From Candidatus Planktophila sp. (GTDB lineage Bacteria; Actinomycetota; Actinomycetes; Nanopelagicales; Nanopelagicaceae): a DNA stretch of 64,000 nucleotides. The DNA is taken from assembly GCA_009691135.1 (NCBI GenBank), contig SHVF01000001.1, positions 1 to 64,000 on the forward strand, in the 5' to 3' direction. The position numbers and the translations under genes are program-made. Shown here one piece after another: positions 38,468 through 49,349 of the stretch (positions within the stretch are counted from its first letter, which is position 1; each line of letters opens with the position of its first letter). The notes under the pieces were generated by a model. That model was not told where the DNA came from and did not search any database. It was given only the letters and a program-made list of their open reading frames with translations.

Positions 38468-38473
38468 AGTTTA
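38468..38473 (-). promoter_or_regulatory. -10 element for a leaderless sepF transcript
   Basis: TAAACT, then 6 nt (TTACCT), then the sepF ATG. It overlaps the last bases of yggS and would give sepF-yggT a promoter independent of ftsZ. Confidence 0.45.
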
Positions 38474-39157
38474 GGGGTGATAAGCGCGCGAACCGAGGAT
38501 TTCACTACCTACGCGCAGATGTGTCGCACCATAAGCAATTGCCACTTCAAAGTCAGAGCTCATTCCGGCAGATAGTCCAACTGCATCGGGAAAGCCCATT
38601 TTAAAGGCGCTATGTACTTTTGCTATTTCACCAAAGGCACGATCAAAGCCATACTCAACTGGTGGCACACACATCAGACCCGCTAAATGCAGATTGGGAT
38701 CGGCTGCAACTTGATCGGCTAACTGCCCTAACTGATCTGCACGAACTCCCCCACGTTCTGGTGCGCCATCGAGTGAGAACTGTAGGAAGATCGAAATTTT
38801 GCGACCCTTTTCTGAGCAGATTCGTGACAACTTGGTGATGTGCTCACCAGAATCTATTGAATGAATATATGTTGCCCAACTCGCAATATCTTTTAATTTT
38901 CTCCCCTGAACTTGGCCCTGAAAATGCCAAGTTCCTGCAATGAGTTGTGATTTCTCCGAACCTTCATCGCTGCGATTTTCACCGAAGTTGCTGACTCCCA
39001 GATCAGCCAAAATTTGGACATCACCTGCTGGATAAGTCTTTGTCACCGCTATCAAAGTTAACTCGCTGCGCTTGCGACCTGCCGTTACTGCAGCAGTTGT
39101 TATTCGAACTTCAACGCTTGCTAAAGCGGCAGCGATCTCTTGTGCCCGAGAATTCAT
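38471..39157 (-). CDS. yggS: YggS/PROSC-type PLP homeostasis protein
   Basis: A 228-residue single-domain PLP-binding barrel (alanine racemase N-terminal fold) that buffers free pyridoxal phosphate. The PLP lysine is in LIAVTKTYPA. NFGENRSDEG, WHFQGQVQGRK and the phosphate-binding end LSAGMSSDFEVAIAYGATHLRVGSEILG are typical. It overlaps pgeF by 4 bp. Position next to sepF is conserved across Gram-positives. Confidence 0.93.
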   Translation of the reverse strand: MNSRAQEIAAALASVEVRITTAAVTAGRKRSELTLIAVTKTYPAGDVQILADLGVSNFGENRSDEGSEKSQLIAGTWHFQGQVQGRKLKDIASWATYIHSIDSGEHITKLSRICSEKGRKISIFLQFSLDGAPERGGVRADQLGQLADQVAADPNLHLAGLMCVPPVEYGFDRAFGEIAKVHSAFKMGFPDAVGLSAGMSSDFEVAIAYGATHLRVGSEILGSRAYHP

Positions 39158-39819
39158 AGACTGACCAACCCAACTTGTCGCCCCGTAAGTCCATCTCGGC
39201 GATAAGAAAAATGATCTGCACTTTCAACTGTACAGATTTGCAGATCTCTAATTTCAGAAATGCCTTCTGCCGTAAGTGAGGCTGCAAGCGCTTTCGATAT
39301 GTCTAACGCTGGTGTACCTGCCGCAGTCTGCGCACTTGCCAATGGATGAAACGCCACGACTTCATCATGTACCTCTTGTGAGACTTCATAACAACGGCCG
39401 CAAATAGCGGGTCCTAATACCGCGTGGATTTTTCTCGCCCCCATCTCACGCATCAGTTCAACTGTCTTAAGAGCAACGCCATTTAATAGACCACGACGAC
39501 CAACATGCACTGCTGCGACCGCCTCTGCTGAAGTAAGAAGTAATGGAATGCAATCGGCCACCATTACTGCAAGAGTGACTCCCGCAATTCCGGTAACTAG
39601 CGCATCTGCCGTCGGGACTTCATCGGTAACGCTTTCGATAATCACAATCCGGCTGCCGTGGACTTGGTTCATAAATTGCACTGGTCCAAATTTATTAGTA
39701 AGGAGTGAGCGGTTTGCCTGCACATCTTGCAGAACATCACTTACATGCTCGCCTAAATTAAGGGAAGTGAATGCACCTTGACTGACACCGCCTGATCGAT
39801 CTGTAAAAGTTGCCAACAT
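39154..39819 (-). CDS. pgeF: PgeF/YfiH-family purine nucleoside/peptidoglycan editing protein
   Basis: A 221-residue laccase-domain (DUF152) protein. Zinc-binding motifs are visible as NQVHGSRIV, MVADCIPLLL and AAVHVGRRGL. Members act on purine nucleosides, and in E. coli (YfiH) they remove L-Ser-containing muropeptide precursors. The gene lies directly after ftsZ, as in many Gram-positives. Which activity matters here is not decidable. Confidence 0.9.
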   Translation of the reverse strand: MLATFTDRSGGVSQGAFTSLNLGEHVSDVLQDVQANRSLLTNKFGPVQFMNQVHGSRIVIIESVTDEVPTADALVTGIAGVTLAVMVADCIPLLLTSAEAVAAVHVGRRGLLNGVALKTVELMREMGARKIHAVLGPAICGRCYEVSQEVHDEVVAFHPLASAQTAAGTPALDISKALAASLTAEGISEIRDLQICTVESADHFSYRRDGLTGRQVGLVSL

Positions 39820-39855
39820 AGTTAGTTTCTCACTCGCAAAAGGAGTGCCTCACTT

Positions 39856-40986
39856 TTACTTCATGAAGTCGGGAACATCGATCTCGTCTTCAGCGACTAG
39901 TTCTTCAAAGGTCACTCGCCTGCGAGGAGAGGAACCATCGAGTTCTAGCGCCACTGAAATCGGATCATTGGCAGGAATTGGATTTGCAATACCGGTGAGC
40001 GTTGACTTATCGATTACAGGAACATAAACCTTCTTAGGTTCTCCGCCGTCAAAACCAGCTGCGATGACTGTTACACGAACTTCATCACCGAGAGCATCGT
40101 CAATTGTTGTTCCAAAGATGATGCGTGCATCTGGATGAGCTGCAGATTGCACGAGCTCACACGCTTCGTTAATTTCAAAGAGTCCAAGATCGGAACCACC
40201 TGCGACTGAAAGCAGAACGCCCATGGCTCCATCAATTGATGCTTCAAGCAGCGGACTAGAGATTGCAAGTTCGGCGGCACGGGTGGCGCGGTTTTCTCCA
40301 CGCGCAGATCCGATACCCATCAAGGCGGATCCAGCATCTGTCATAACAGTTTTAACATCTGCAAAGTCGAGGTTGATTAAGCCGGGTTGGGTAATAATTT
40401 CGGTGATTCCCTGAACGCCAGAAAGCAGAACTTGATCCGCGCTCTTGAAGGCATCTACTGCTGTGATGTTGCGATCTGAAATTGCAAGCAAGCGATCATT
40501 AGGAATAACTATCAGGGTATCTACTTCTGCACGTAAGAGTTCGATTCCTTCATCTGCCTGTGCTGATCTAATTTTTCCTTCAAATGAGAAAGGACGAGTT
40601 ACAACGCCAATAGTTAGCGCGCCGAGATCGCGCGCAATCTTTGCAACGATTGGTGCGCCACCTGTTCCGGTACCACCACCTTCACCAGCGGTAATGAAAA
40701 CCATATCTGCACCACGTAAAATTTCTTCAATATCTTCTATGTGATCAATTGCAGCTTGACGTCCCTTTTCAGGAGCAGCACCGGCACCGAGTCCTTTTGT
40801 TGATGTGCGACCAATATCTAATTTCACATCGGCATCACTCATCAACAAATGTTGTGCATCAGTATTTATTGCAATGAACTCAACGCCTTTTAATCCGACA
40901 TCAATCATGCGATTGATTGCGTTAACTCCACCGCCACCAATTCCAACAACTTTGATAACGGCTAAATAATTCTGTGGTGCAGCCAC
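39856..40986 (-). CDS. ftsZ: Cell-division protein FtsZ
   Basis: Tubulin-like GTPase forming the septal ring. It has 376 residues. The tubulin signature is [15 protein letters not shown], the T7 loop residues follow in [11 protein letters not shown], and the N-terminal nucleotide site is [14 protein letters not shown] short linker leads to the conserved tail [10 protein letters not shown], the docking site for SepF and FtsW. It starts at a GTG with the best Shine-Dalgarno in the window (AAAGGAGG, 5 nt). A 157-bp promoter gap separates it from ftsQ. Confidence 0.97.
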   Translation of the reverse strand: MAAPQNYLAVIKVVGIGGGGVNAINRMIDVGLKGVEFIAINTDAQHLLMSDADVKLDIGRTSTKGLGAGAAPEKGRQAAIDHIEDIEEILRGADMVFITAGEGGGTGTGGAPIVAKIARDLGALTIGVVTRPFSFEGKIRSAQADEGIELLRAEVDTLIVIPNDRLLAISDRNITAVDAFKSADQVLLSGVQGITEIITQPGLINLDFADVKTVMTDAGSALMGIGSARGENRATRAAELAISSPLLEASIDGAMGVLLSVAGGSDLGLFEINEACELVQSAAHPDARIIFGTTIDDALGDEVRVTVIAAGFDGGEPKKVYVPVIDKSTLTGIANPIPANDPISVALELDGSSPRRRVTFEELVAEDEIDVPDFMK

Positions 40987-40991
40987 AAGTT

Positions 40992-40999
40992 CCTCCTTT
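40992..40999 (-). promoter_or_regulatory. Strong ribosome-binding site of ftsZ
   Basis: AAAGGAGG, complementary to the 16S rRNA tail over 8 nt, 5 nt before a GTG start. It confirms the GTG start and contrasts with the leaderless starts seen for other operon-leading genes. Confidence 0.85.
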
Positions 41000-41094
41000 A
41001 GAACTGTAAACCTCTACTTGAGAATTACATTTCTACTCTCTTTAATGAGGGCAACGTAAGGCGTTATTAGCACGAAAGCAAAGACCGACTCATA

Positions 41095-41112
41095 CTATTT
41101 ATTCTATTTATT
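41095..41112. repeat. Two tandem copies of CTATTTATT upstream of ftsZ
   Basis: A 9-bp direct repeat in the AT-rich 157-bp ftsQ-ftsZ gap. It may be part of an ftsZ promoter or a protein site. I see no clear -35/-10 pair in the gap. Confidence 0.4.
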
Positions 41113-41143
41113 AATGAAACTTCTATCTGCAATTCACTCAAAT

Positions 41144-41833
41144 TCACTTCACAATTGGTGCATGTGGAGCGGTTACATCAATCATTCGAATCGATTTATT
41201 TTCAGGCTGATCAAGAAGTGCAGTGATTACTTTTATTTTCAAATCAGTATCTAACCCATCGCCCCAAATTATTCGCATATCTCGCCCTGAAAATACGCCG
41301 TAAATTAAGAGGTTAGTTGGCCGAGCAGCGCTGAGTCGATCTATGCCGGCGCTAAATTCTGTAGGTAATTCTGTGAAGACTTTTATCGCAGCTAATCCGC
41401 TAGCGACAGAAGTTGCAGAAACTTTCGGGAGCCCCTCTGGCAGATCTGCTTGTAGGATAAATATTTTTCCGGAAGCATCAAGTGCCACTTGAGGTTGGCC
41501 AGGTTCGGTGTATAGCGCCACAGGGACGCGAGAGGTAATGGATATTGCAACTTTTCCATTTAGCCAATTGCGTGAGACTTGTGAAGATTGGATCCAATTG
41601 TTTGCAGCCAATCTTGCAGAGATGGAACGCGGATCTACTCGCGCTAACTTCTCGCCGATCTCTAAACCAAGTGAGCGGGTAATTATCTCTTTAGATTGCT
41701 CAGTGGGCGCACCGGTGATTGCGATACTGCGCACTGTTAAAAGGTTCGACCATCCCAGAACATAGGATCCCCCACCGAAGATTAAGACTGCCAAAGCGCT
41801 AGCAACCAGAGTTCGTGGTGACTTAACTTTCAT
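41144..41833 (-). CDS. ftsQ: Cell-division protein FtsQ
   Basis: A 229-residue bitopic membrane protein of the divisome. A short basic N-terminus (MKVKSPR) is followed by one membrane helix (LVASALAVLIFGGGSYVLG, about 9-28). Then comes the POTRA domain (LLTVRSIAITGAPTEQSKEII, about 30-100) and the FtsQ/DivIB domain. It follows murC by 11 bp. The cytoplasmic tail is much shorter than in mycobacterial FtsQ. Confidence 0.9.
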   Translation of the reverse strand: MKVKSPRTLVASALAVLIFGGGSYVLGWSNLLTVRSIAITGAPTEQSKEIITRSLGLEIGEKLARVDPRSISARLAANNWIQSSQVSRNWLNGKVAISITSRVPVALYTEPGQPQVALDASGKIFILQADLPEGLPKVSATSVASGLAAIKVFTELPTEFSAGIDRLSAARPTNLLIYGVFSGRDMRIIWGDGLDTDLKIKVITALLDQPENKSIRMIDVTAPHAPIVK

Positions 41834-41844
41834 AAGTTGCGCCG

Positions 41845-43239
41845 TTAATTAAAACGGCGTGCCAGTCCGTCGCTAATAATTGGAGCTAGCGAATTAACAT
41901 CACCGGCACCAAGTGTGATAATCACATCACCAGGCCTGGCGTTATCAATTACCCAGTCTGATGCTTCCAGGAAATTAGGTATAAAGCGTCCATGCTCCAT
42001 CTGCTCCGCAATAGTCTCGGAAGTAATCCCTGTAATCGGCGCTTCACTTGCCGCATATATCTCTAGCAGTACAACCTCATCTGCAATAGATAAAGCGCGG
42101 GCAAACTCATTCATAAATGCTTTTGTACGTGAATAACGATGTGGCTGGAAAACAACTAGAACCCGACCATCGCCGGCGTAGCGCTTGGCTGCAGTCAGGG
42201 TTACATCAATCTCGGTTGGGTGGTGCCCGTAATCATCGATAACGCGGATTCCATGGACCGTTGCCTTTAATTCAAAACGACGGCCTGTGCCATGAAAACT
42301 CGCTAAACCATTTAGCGCTTCTGCGGCAGGAGCTCCTAGAGCTAAGGCCATAGCCAGCGCTGCGCCAGCATTTAATACATTGTGTAGCCCGGGTACCTGA
42401 AGTGACATTGTGCCAATGGTTCGACCGCGCCAAATAACGCGCGAGGTTGAGCCCATCGGCAGTAGGTTAACTGAGTCGATAAACAATTCTGAACCCTCTG
42501 TCGCACCATAAGAAATCTTCCTTATTTCGAGCACAGTTGAGGCTAATAGTGAAGAACCGGCATCGTCGGCGCAGTAGACGAGAAATCCATCCCGCGAAAT
42601 TGAATCAGCAAATTCAGAAAATGCCCTGGTTACATCAGCAGCTGTCGCGAAGAAATCAACGTGATCGTGTTCGACATTGGTAACAATTGCTGCATATGGG
42701 TGATATTCAATAAATGATCCATCGGATTCATCCGCTTCGGCTATAAATAAATCACCTGTTCCGCGGTGCGCATTAGAACCTGAGGAAGTCAGAGTGCCAC
42801 CGATGGCAAAGGAAGGATCGAGCCCACATGCTTGCAACGCCACGGCGAGCATCGATGAAGTGGTTGTCTTTCCATGTGTACCTGCAACTGCAAGGCTGCG
42901 CGATTCCGACATCAAAGTCGCCAGCGCCTGTGCGCGAGTGAGGATTGGCAATTTCAATTCCCGGGCACGAATTAGTTCGACATTCAATGGATTTATTGCA
43001 GTGGAGAAAACTACAAAATTAGCGCCATCTACTTGTTCGGTTTTGTGCGCGGCATGTACTTCTGCACCAAGGGCCGCAAGAGCGCTTAAAACAGTTGAAT
43101 CTTTAGCATCTGAACCAGTAACAGTTATCCCGTGAGACAAGGCAATGCGGGCTAGTCCACTCATCCCTGCTCCACCAATGCCGATAAAGTGCAGACGCTT
43201 ACCGATCCAATTATTGAGCGGACTCACTTTATTGGGCAT
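41845..43239 (-). CDS. murC: UDP-N-acetylmuramate--L-alanine ligase
   Basis: Adds L-Ala to UDP-MurNAc in peptidoglycan synthesis. It has 464 residues. The N-terminal dinucleotide-like motif GIGGAGMSGLARI, the ATP loop GTHGKTTTSSM, EADESDGSFI and DDYGHHPTEI are present. Its start shares a base with the murG stop (TAATG). Confidence 0.95.
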   Translation of the reverse strand: MPNKVSPLNNWIGKRLHFIGIGGAGMSGLARIALSHGITVTGSDAKDSTVLSALAALGAEVHAAHKTEQVDGANFVVFSTAINPLNVELIRARELKLPILTRAQALATLMSESRSLAVAGTHGKTTTSSMLAVALQACGLDPSFAIGGTLTSSGSNAHRGTGDLFIAEADESDGSFIEYHPYAAIVTNVEHDHVDFFATAADVTRAFSEFADSISRDGFLVYCADDAGSSLLASTVLEIRKISYGATEGSELFIDSVNLLPMGSTSRVIWRGRTIGTMSLQVPGLHNVLNAGAALAMALALGAPAAEALNGLASFHGTGRRFELKATVHGIRVIDDYGHHPTEIDVTLTAAKRYAGDGRVLVVFQPHRYSRTKAFMNEFARALSIADEVVLLEIYAASEAPITGITSETIAEQMEHGRFIPNFLEASDWVIDNARPGDVIITLGAGDVNSLAPIISDGLARRFN

Positions 43240-44321
43240 TAGCTCACCTGACTTTTCAAGGCGTATTGCATGTAATTAACAATTTTTTCAGTTGCTAGCG
43301 CATCACTATCTGATCCAGTATCTGCAGATGAGGCAGCAAGATTTAGTAGGCGGTTTATATTTAAGTTAAGCCAAGCAGAAGTGAATTTGTTCTGCTGGAG
43401 AACTTCGGCTCTACCTTGCGATACTAGCGAGTTGGCATTGAAACTCTGTTCCCCGTTACCGATTGGCAGTGGGATAAATAAAGCGTATTTTCCAAGGGCA
43501 TTTACTTCTGAGCATGAAATTGCGCCGCTGCGGCTAATAATTAAATCAGCAGCTAAATACGCCATCGCCATATCTTCAATATATGCCGTGGATTTATAGC
43601 GCTCCTGCCTTGGCGGCAAAGCATTTAACTTGCCGACAGCATGCAGCAGTTGAGACCCGTTGGCGAGCAGCGATGGCAGAGATTGCGCAATGACTTGATT
43701 TAATGCAACTGAGCCTTGAGAACCAAAGAAGGCAAGCACTAAAGGTTCGGTCGATGAAAAACCTAGAGCACGCTTGGCCCTGGCACGCGAACCAGTCCAG
43801 TCACCTGCACTCTTTACCAGCGCTGTGGCAACGTCTTCACGCAACGGAATCCCTGTCACCAAGGCGCTTTGCAGCACACCTGATTGAACAGGCTGGGAGA
43901 TCGCGCAATATGGGCTAAGACGAGCACCTAAACGATTTGCAAAACCTGGTCTGGCATTTGCCTCGTGAACAACGAATGGAACGCGCAGAGATTTGGCGGC
44001 TAGGTAAGCCGGTGCTGACACATATCCCCCAAAGCCAATCAAGAGATCAGCGCCATTTAATAGCTTGCGCGCTGCAAGAAAGGAACTAGATAAAGTAAGG
44101 GGAACTTTGAGTAATTTCAGAGATAATTTTCTGGGAATTACCACCTTAGGGATGTGACTTAATTTAAAACCCGCTGCTGGAACTAATTGATTCTCTAAAC
44201 CGCTAGCCGTTCCAATAAATTGCAGCTCATCGCCGGGATGGTTTTGTCGCCAGAGCCGTGCCACCGCGAGTGCAGGTTCTATATGGCCTGCAGTTCCACC
44301 GCCAGCAAAAACTATCTTCAT
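43239..44321 (-). CDS. murG: UDP-GlcNAc:lipid I GlcNAc transferase MurG
   Basis: GT28 glycosyltransferase that makes lipid II at the inner face of the membrane. It has 360 residues, GGGTAGHIEPALAVA at the N-terminus, LIGFGGYVSAPAYLAA, and the UDP-GlcNAc site ISRSGAISCSEVNALGKYALFIPLPIG-like region. It overlaps ftsW by 4 bp (ATGA). Confidence 0.95.
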   Translation of the reverse strand: MKIVFAGGGTAGHIEPALAVARLWRQNHPGDELQFIGTASGLENQLVPAAGFKLSHIPKVVIPRKLSLKLLKVPLTLSSSFLAARKLLNGADLLIGFGGYVSAPAYLAAKSLRVPFVVHEANARPGFANRLGARLSPYCAISQPVQSGVLQSALVTGIPLREDVATALVKSAGDWTGSRARAKRALGFSSTEPLVLAFFGSQGSVALNQVIAQSLPSLLANGSQLLHAVGKLNALPPRQERYKSTAYIEDMAMAYLAADLIISRSGAISCSEVNALGKYALFIPLPIGNGEQSFNANSLVSQGRAEVLQQNKFTSAWLNLNINRLLNLAASSADTGSDSDALATEKIVNYMQYALKSQVS

Positions 44322-45496
44322 GATGTGCGTAATCTACGCCGTTCAATAGCTTTTTGTAGTTCAACTTTCACTTCTGGATCGCGTAATGCGCTGCCAAATA
44401 CATAGCCCAAACCAAGATAGAGAGAAATTAACGCTGAACCGCCATATGAGACAAATGGCAGAGTCACTCCAACTACTGGCAGAACGCTAGTGGCAGATCC
44501 AACATTGAGAATAGTTTGAATTGCTATCAAACATCCAATTCCTGATCCCACATAGCGTGACATTGGATCTTTACAACGAAGTGAAATCTTAAAGATTGAA
44601 TAAATTATTGCAGCCAATAATAAGAGAACTGCCAGCGTTCCAAGCAGTCCTAACTCTTCACCTATAACAGCGAAGATAAAGTCGGTATGTGCCTCTGCTA
44701 AGTTGCCCCATTTTTGTCGGCTGCCACCTAACCCAACACCGAAAATTCCGCCCGTTGCTAAGCCCAATAAACTATGGGCTGGTTGCCAACCAGCATTCTT
44801 GTAGTCCTCGACTGCAAACGGATCGAGAACAACTAGAAAACGATCAATGCGATAACTAGCAGTCACAATTAGTCCAGCAAAAGCGACTGCGCCGATGGCG
44901 ATTAAGGTTCCAAAGACGCGAAGTTCGATTCCTGAAATAAATAGCATTCCACCAAGAATTGCCGCTATCACACAGGTTGTTCCCAAGTCATTACCAAGTA
45001 ATACCAACACCATAACAAGTGCGAAACCAGGACCGATCAGGGCAAAGACGTTTACTCGCGATTTTCCAGTGCGCTCTTCGTTGGACAACATATAGCCGGC
45101 CCAAAGAATTAGTAAAAATTTAGCCAGCTCACTTGGTTGTACGTCAACAAAAGGAAGAGCAATCCAATTGGTATTTCCATTCACTGTTTTACCCACACCT
45201 GGAATTTGCAAAATTAGGAGAATAATTGCCGATAGCACTAGCCCAAACCTGGCTAACAAACGCCATTGCGCCAATGAGCGTTGTGATAAAAATATCGCAA
45301 CTGGTATTGAGATTGCAAGAAAAGCAAACTGACGCGAGACGATGGCAACGGCATTTCCCCGAGTATCTAGAGCATGAATCGAGGAAGCTGAAAAGACCAT
45401 CACTAGGCCAATTATTGATAGCGAAAGAGCACTTATCGCAAGAATGTAAAAATTGTTTACGGGCTTTGTTAGAAATTTTTCTCCGGCTTTGCTCAC
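44318..45496 (-). CDS. ftsW: Septal peptidoglycan polymerase FtsW
   Basis: SEDS-family glycosyltransferase that polymerises lipid II with FtsI. It has about ten membrane segments and motifs QPSELAKFLLILWAGY, KWGNLAEAHTDFIFAVIGEELG and VVGVTLPFVSYGGSALI. The track start lies 78 bp inside murD; the GTG at 45496 overlaps the murD stop by GTGA and has AAAGGAG at 5 nt. I use it, giving 392 residues. Confidence 0.95.
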   Translation of the reverse strand: MSKAGEKFLTKPVNNFYILAISALSLSIIGLVMVFSASSIHALDTRGNAVAIVSRQFAFLAISIPVAIFLSQRSLAQWRLLARFGLVLSAIILLILQIPGVGKTVNGNTNWIALPFVDVQPSELAKFLLILWAGYMLSNEERTGKSRVNVFALIGPGFALVMVLVLLGNDLGTTCVIAAILGGMLFISGIELRVFGTLIAIGAVAFAGLIVTASYRIDRFLVVLDPFAVEDYKNAGWQPAHSLLGLATGGIFGVGLGGSRQKWGNLAEAHTDFIFAVIGEELGLLGTLAVLLLLAAIIYSIFKISLRCKDPMSRYVGSGIGCLIAIQTILNVGSATSVLPVVGVTLPFVSYGGSALISLYLGLGYVFGSALRDPEVKVELQKAIERRRLRTS

Positions 45497-46878
45497 AAGT
45501 TCTCCTTTATTACGGCAGCCGCAAAACGATCGCCCCGATCGGAATAGGAAATAAACTGATCCATTGATGCACATGCCGGTGCTAGCAATACCGTATCTCC
45601 CGCACTCGCCCGCAATCTTGCCGCGGAAACAACGGCCTCCATCAATGAATTACTGGCTCCACCTTTTACATAAGCAGAATCAGTTTCTATATAAATAATT
45701 TCAACCTCTGGCACTTGGCGACGGAGTTCAGTAGCGATTAACTCACGATCTGTTCCGATCAATATCACCGCTTTGATTCTAGATTTGCAACGCTCCACCA
45801 ACTTATCCATCTGCGCACCTTTTGCTAAGCCACCAGCGATCCAGATCGTGGAGAGAGTCCCTAACAGCGAAGCAGCCGCTGCGTGTGGATTAGTCGCTTT
45901 GGAATCATCTATCCAAGTAATTTCATCTCTTACTAGAATTGTCTCAATACGATGGCGACCAGGTTTAAAATTGCGAATCGCTCGTTGAATTGATTTATGG
46001 TCAACGCCCATGGCGCGAGCTAACCCAGATGCGGCCAGAGCATTTGAAACGCTGTGTGGCACAGTTGGAACGACCTCTAGAACCTCTGCCAATATCACCG
46101 CCTCTTGCGGATCAACAACAAATGCGCGATCCACTAAGAGATCTTCCACGACGCCAAGTTCACCAGGGCCAGGAGTTTCAAGGGAGAAAAATACTTTTCG
46201 ACCCTGCCAATTCGTAGCCCTTGTTAGAACTTCAGGGTCACCAGCGTTAAATACTCCAGTGTTTGTGCGATCTAGAATCGACATCTTTGCTGCGGCATAA
46301 CTCTCAAAATCTCCATGCCAATCGACATGATCTGGTGCAATGTTTAATACTGCTGCAAAATCAAATTCAGCCTCATGCAACCAGTGCAATTGAAAGGATG
46401 ATAGTTCTAAGACTAATACTTGATAATTTTCAGAACTTTCTACAGATTCCAAAACTGTTGTCCCGACATTTCCGCAAGCAACCGCTGAGATTCCACCCTC
46501 GCACAACATCGCGGCAGTTAACTCCACGGTGCTTGTCTTTCCATTAGTGCCAGTTAAAGCAATCCATCTTTGAGCTGGCACTAGTTCTGCTCGCAGAGAC
46601 CATGCTAAATCGATCTCATTCATGATCTTTATACCGGCCGAAATCGCATCAGTTATCAAGGGGTGATCCGGTCTCCATCCTGGCGAAACTATCACCGCAT
46701 CAAAATTCTTTACATCAAATGATTTCGAAGTAGCTACATCGAAACCATCTACTGCACTGATTTGATCATCTGCTATCGAAATCAACGCGCCACGTTTAGA
46801 AAGTGACTTGGCGACAACAAGTCCAGTAACGCCTGCACCCAGGACAAGAATTCGTGAGCCATAGAAATTAATTGTCAT
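45493..46878 (-). CDS. murD: UDP-N-acetylmuramoyl-L-alanine--D-glutamate ligase
   Basis: Adds D-Glu to UDP-MurNAc-L-Ala. It has 461 residues. The N-terminus is VLGAGVTGLVVAKSL, the ATP loop is TGTNGKTSTVEL, and DDSKATNPHAA is the C-terminal motif. It follows mraY by 12 bp and its TGA overlaps the ftsW GTG. Confidence 0.95.
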   Translation of the reverse strand: MTINFYGSRILVLGAGVTGLVVAKSLSKRGALISIADDQISAVDGFDVATSKSFDVKNFDAVIVSPGWRPDHPLITDAISAGIKIMNEIDLAWSLRAELVPAQRWIALTGTNGKTSTVELTAAMLCEGGISAVACGNVGTTVLESVESSENYQVLVLELSSFQLHWLHEAEFDFAAVLNIAPDHVDWHGDFESYAAAKMSILDRTNTGVFNAGDPEVLTRATNWQGRKVFFSLETPGPGELGVVEDLLVDRAFVVDPQEAVILAEVLEVVPTVPHSVSNALAASGLARAMGVDHKSIQRAIRNFKPGRHRIETILVRDEITWIDDSKATNPHAAAASLLGTLSTIWIAGGLAKGAQMDKLVERCKSRIKAVILIGTDRELIATELRRQVPEVEIIYIETDSAYVKGGASNSLMEAVVSAARLRASAGDTVLLAPACASMDQFISYSDRGDRFAAAVIKENL

Positions 46879-46890
46879 CGCCCATCCTGC

Positions 46891-47949
46891 TTAACTATTT
46901 ACCCACTGGGCGTAGAAGAGTCCAAGTCCTGCTGCAACACAAAGACCGGCAATAATCCAGAACCGCAGGACAATTGTTACTTCTCCCCAACCCATAAGTT
47001 CGAAATGATGTTGAAGCGGCGCCATCTTAAAGATGCGTTTGCCGCCAGTTAATTTGAAGTAGACAACCTGCAAGATTACAGATGCGCTAATTATTACAAA
47101 GAGTCCACCAAGTGGAATCAACAAAAGTTCAATACGTAAGGATGTTGCAATGCCAGCAAGTGCACCGCCTAGCGCAAGAGAGCCGGTATCGCCCATAAAA
47201 ATCTTGGCAGGAGATGCATTCCACCATAAGAATCCAGCGCAAGATCCCGCAAGGGCGGCAGATAAAACTGCTAAATCGAGTGGGTCTCTTACTAAGTAAC
47301 AATTCGCTCCAGGTGCCACCGCGCAGCTCTGACCAAATTGCCAAACACCGATCAAAATAAAGGCGATAAATGTCATTACCGCGGCTCCCGTTGCTAAACC
47401 ATCCAAGCCATCTGTCAGATTTACACCGTTACTGGTTGCGGTAACCATGAGAACTACCCAAATTATGACTAAAAAAGTTCCAAGAACAATTGAAGTATCG
47501 CGAACAGTTGAGAGATTCTGCGAAATCGGACTGAGCCCATCACGATCTGGAAAATGTATACCTGCATAACCAAAAGCTGCGGCACAGAGAACTTGTCCAA
47601 AAATTTTCTGCTTAGCATTAAGGCCGAGCGATTTCTGGCGTGAGACCTTTAACCAATCATCTAAGAATCCAACAAATCCGAGCGAAGCCATAAGGGCTAG
47701 AATTAAGAGCGCAGAAGTACTAATTACATTTCGGGTCAACAAGTGAGCAGTGAAATAACCTACTGCAGCCGCGAAGATGATAATAATTCCGCCCATGGTT
47801 GGCGTTCCGCGTTTAGTGTGATGCGATGAAGGTCCGTCATCTCTAATGATTTGACCATAACCCCGGCGAGCCAAAAATCGAATTAGAGCCGGAGTGCCAA
47901 AGAGTGAAAAGAAGAGGGCGATAGATCCGGCAATTAGAATTTCTCTCAT
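46891..47949 (-). CDS. mraY: Phospho-MurNAc-pentapeptide transferase
   Basis: Integral membrane enzyme making lipid I from UDP-MurNAc-pentapeptide and undecaprenyl phosphate. It has 352 residues and about ten helices. The catalytic motifs are FLDDWLK (adjacent Asp pair), [12 protein letters not shown] and the C-terminal [12 protein letters not shown]. It overlaps murF by 4 bp (ATGA). Confidence 0.96.
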   Translation of the reverse strand: MREILIAGSIALFFSLFGTPALIRFLARRGYGQIIRDDGPSSHHTKRGTPTMGGIIIIFAAAVGYFTAHLLTRNVISTSALLILALMASLGFVGFLDDWLKVSRQKSLGLNAKQKIFGQVLCAAAFGYAGIHFPDRDGLSPISQNLSTVRDTSIVLGTFLVIIWVVLMVTATSNGVNLTDGLDGLATGAAVMTFIAFILIGVWQFGQSCAVAPGANCYLVRDPLDLAVLSAALAGSCAGFLWWNASPAKIFMGDTGSLALGGALAGIATSLRIELLLIPLGGLFVIISASVILQVVYFKLTGGKRIFKMAPLQHHFELMGWGEVTIVLRFWIIAGLCVAAGLGLFYAQWVNS

Positions 47950-49349
47950 CTTATTTCACTCTCCCCTTCTTCAACGATTCCAAGCATCTTCTCAAGTTGA
48001 TTAGTAATACCCTGCGCAATCTCTTCAAAAGCTTCAGCGCGAGATGCCTTTACTAAAATCACATCTCCCGACCTCATCTGTGTTACTAGCGCTAGCGCTT
48101 CAGGCTTGCTTTCCAAAAGATGAACATCCGTTGCGCAAGTAGTGCCGATCTCATCTGCGTACTCTGGGGCTGCGACGCAGACCAAGTGATCAATTCCTAA
48201 CTCTGAGGCAAGGGTGCCAATACCCGCATGTCGATCTCGTGATGACGCGCCGAGTTCGTGCATCTTTCCCAGAAATGCCCACGATTGACCACCGCGTTCT
48301 TGTGCAAAAAGAACTAGCGTTCGCAGCGCCGCCTCGGCAGATTCTGGACTCGAGTTGTAGGAATCATTTATTAAAACCACCCCACTTATCTCAGAAATTT
48401 CCATACGCCACTTGCTGTGAAGTTCTGCCGTAGAAAGGGCTCCTGCGATTAAATCAATCGAAGCACCTAATGTGGTCGCAACCGCTGCTGCCGCAAGGGC
48501 ATTAGCCACTTGATGGATACCAACGATGCGAAGTCCAACAGCGGCGCGACCAGCAGAAGTTACCAAGTCAAAATGGGGACGACCTTCACGAATTTCAATA
48601 TCTGTGGCGCGCACATCAGCAGAAGTGCTATCGCCGAAAGTAATTACCGTTCCATCATGAAGAGATTGCATCTTTTGTGTGAATGGATCGTACTGACCAA
48701 GGATTGCAACCGCTGATTCATCAAGTGAAGAAATCATCTCTGATTTTGCGGTAGCAACTGCTTCGGCAGAACCAAATTCACCAATATGTGCGGTACCCAC
48801 ACGTAAGACGACTCCGATATTTGGCTTAGCCATCTGACAGAGTGAGGCGATATCACCGAGATGGCGCGCGCCCATTTCCAATATACAAAACTTGGTGTTT
48901 GCATCACATTGCAAGAGAGTTATAGGTGTTCCGAGTTCGTTATTAAAATTCTCTTGCGGAGCCACCGTATTTCCAACAGATTCCAAGATATGTTGTAATA
49001 AATCTTTGGTAGTTGTCTTGCCCTGTGAACCCGTGATTGCAATAACAATCAGATCTGGCAGAGCCTCACGCACATGTGCAGCTAACTTATTTAGGGCAGC
49101 CAAAACATCTTTAACAACAATGCAACGCTTTGCAGAAGGCACTGTCACAAGGGCTAGCACAGCACCATTTGCAAATGCTGCATCTATATAGGCATGGCCA
49201 TCCGCTTTCTCGCCCTTTAGGGCTAGAAAGATCGAACCTGGGGCTGCGCTACTCGAATCAAAAACTGGTGGTGCGGTGATAGCCAAATCATCACCAATTA
49301 ATTCTCCGCCGACGATCTTTGCGATTTCAGATGCTTGTAGGGTAATCAT
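47946..49349 (-). CDS. murF: UDP-MurNAc-tripeptide--D-Ala-D-Ala ligase
   Basis: Adds the D-Ala-D-Ala dipeptide. It has 467 residues with ATP loop [23 protein letters not shown], and [15 protein letters not shown]. The start overlaps murE by 4 bp. Confidence 0.95.
   Translation of the reverse strand: MITLQASEIAKIVGGELIGDDLAITAPPVFDSSSAAPGSIFLALKGEKADGHAYIDAAFANGAVLALVTVPSAKRCIVVKDVLAALNKLAAHVREALPDLIVIAITGSQGKTTTKDLLQHILESVGNTVAPQENFNNELGTPITLLQCDANTKFCILEMGARHLGDIASLCQMAKPNIGVVLRVGTAHIGEFGSAEAVATAKSEMISSLDESAVAILGQYDPFTQKMQSLHDGTVITFGDSTSADVRATDIEIREGRPHFDLVTSAGRAAVGLRIVGIHQVANALAAAAVATTLGASIDLIAGALSTAELHSKWRMEISEISGVVLINDSYNSSPESAEAALRTLVLFAQERGGQSWAFLGKMHELGASSRDRHAGIGTLASELGIDHLVCVAAPEYADEIGTTCATDVHLLESKPEALALVTQMRSGDVILVKASRAEAFEEIAQGITNQLEKMLGIVEEGESEIR

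Noticed and set aside
45494-45574. Upstream start of ftsW in the ORF track (MCINGSVYF)
   Set aside because: It runs back into murD and lacks a ribosome site; the GTG with AAAGGAG at the murD stop is far better.
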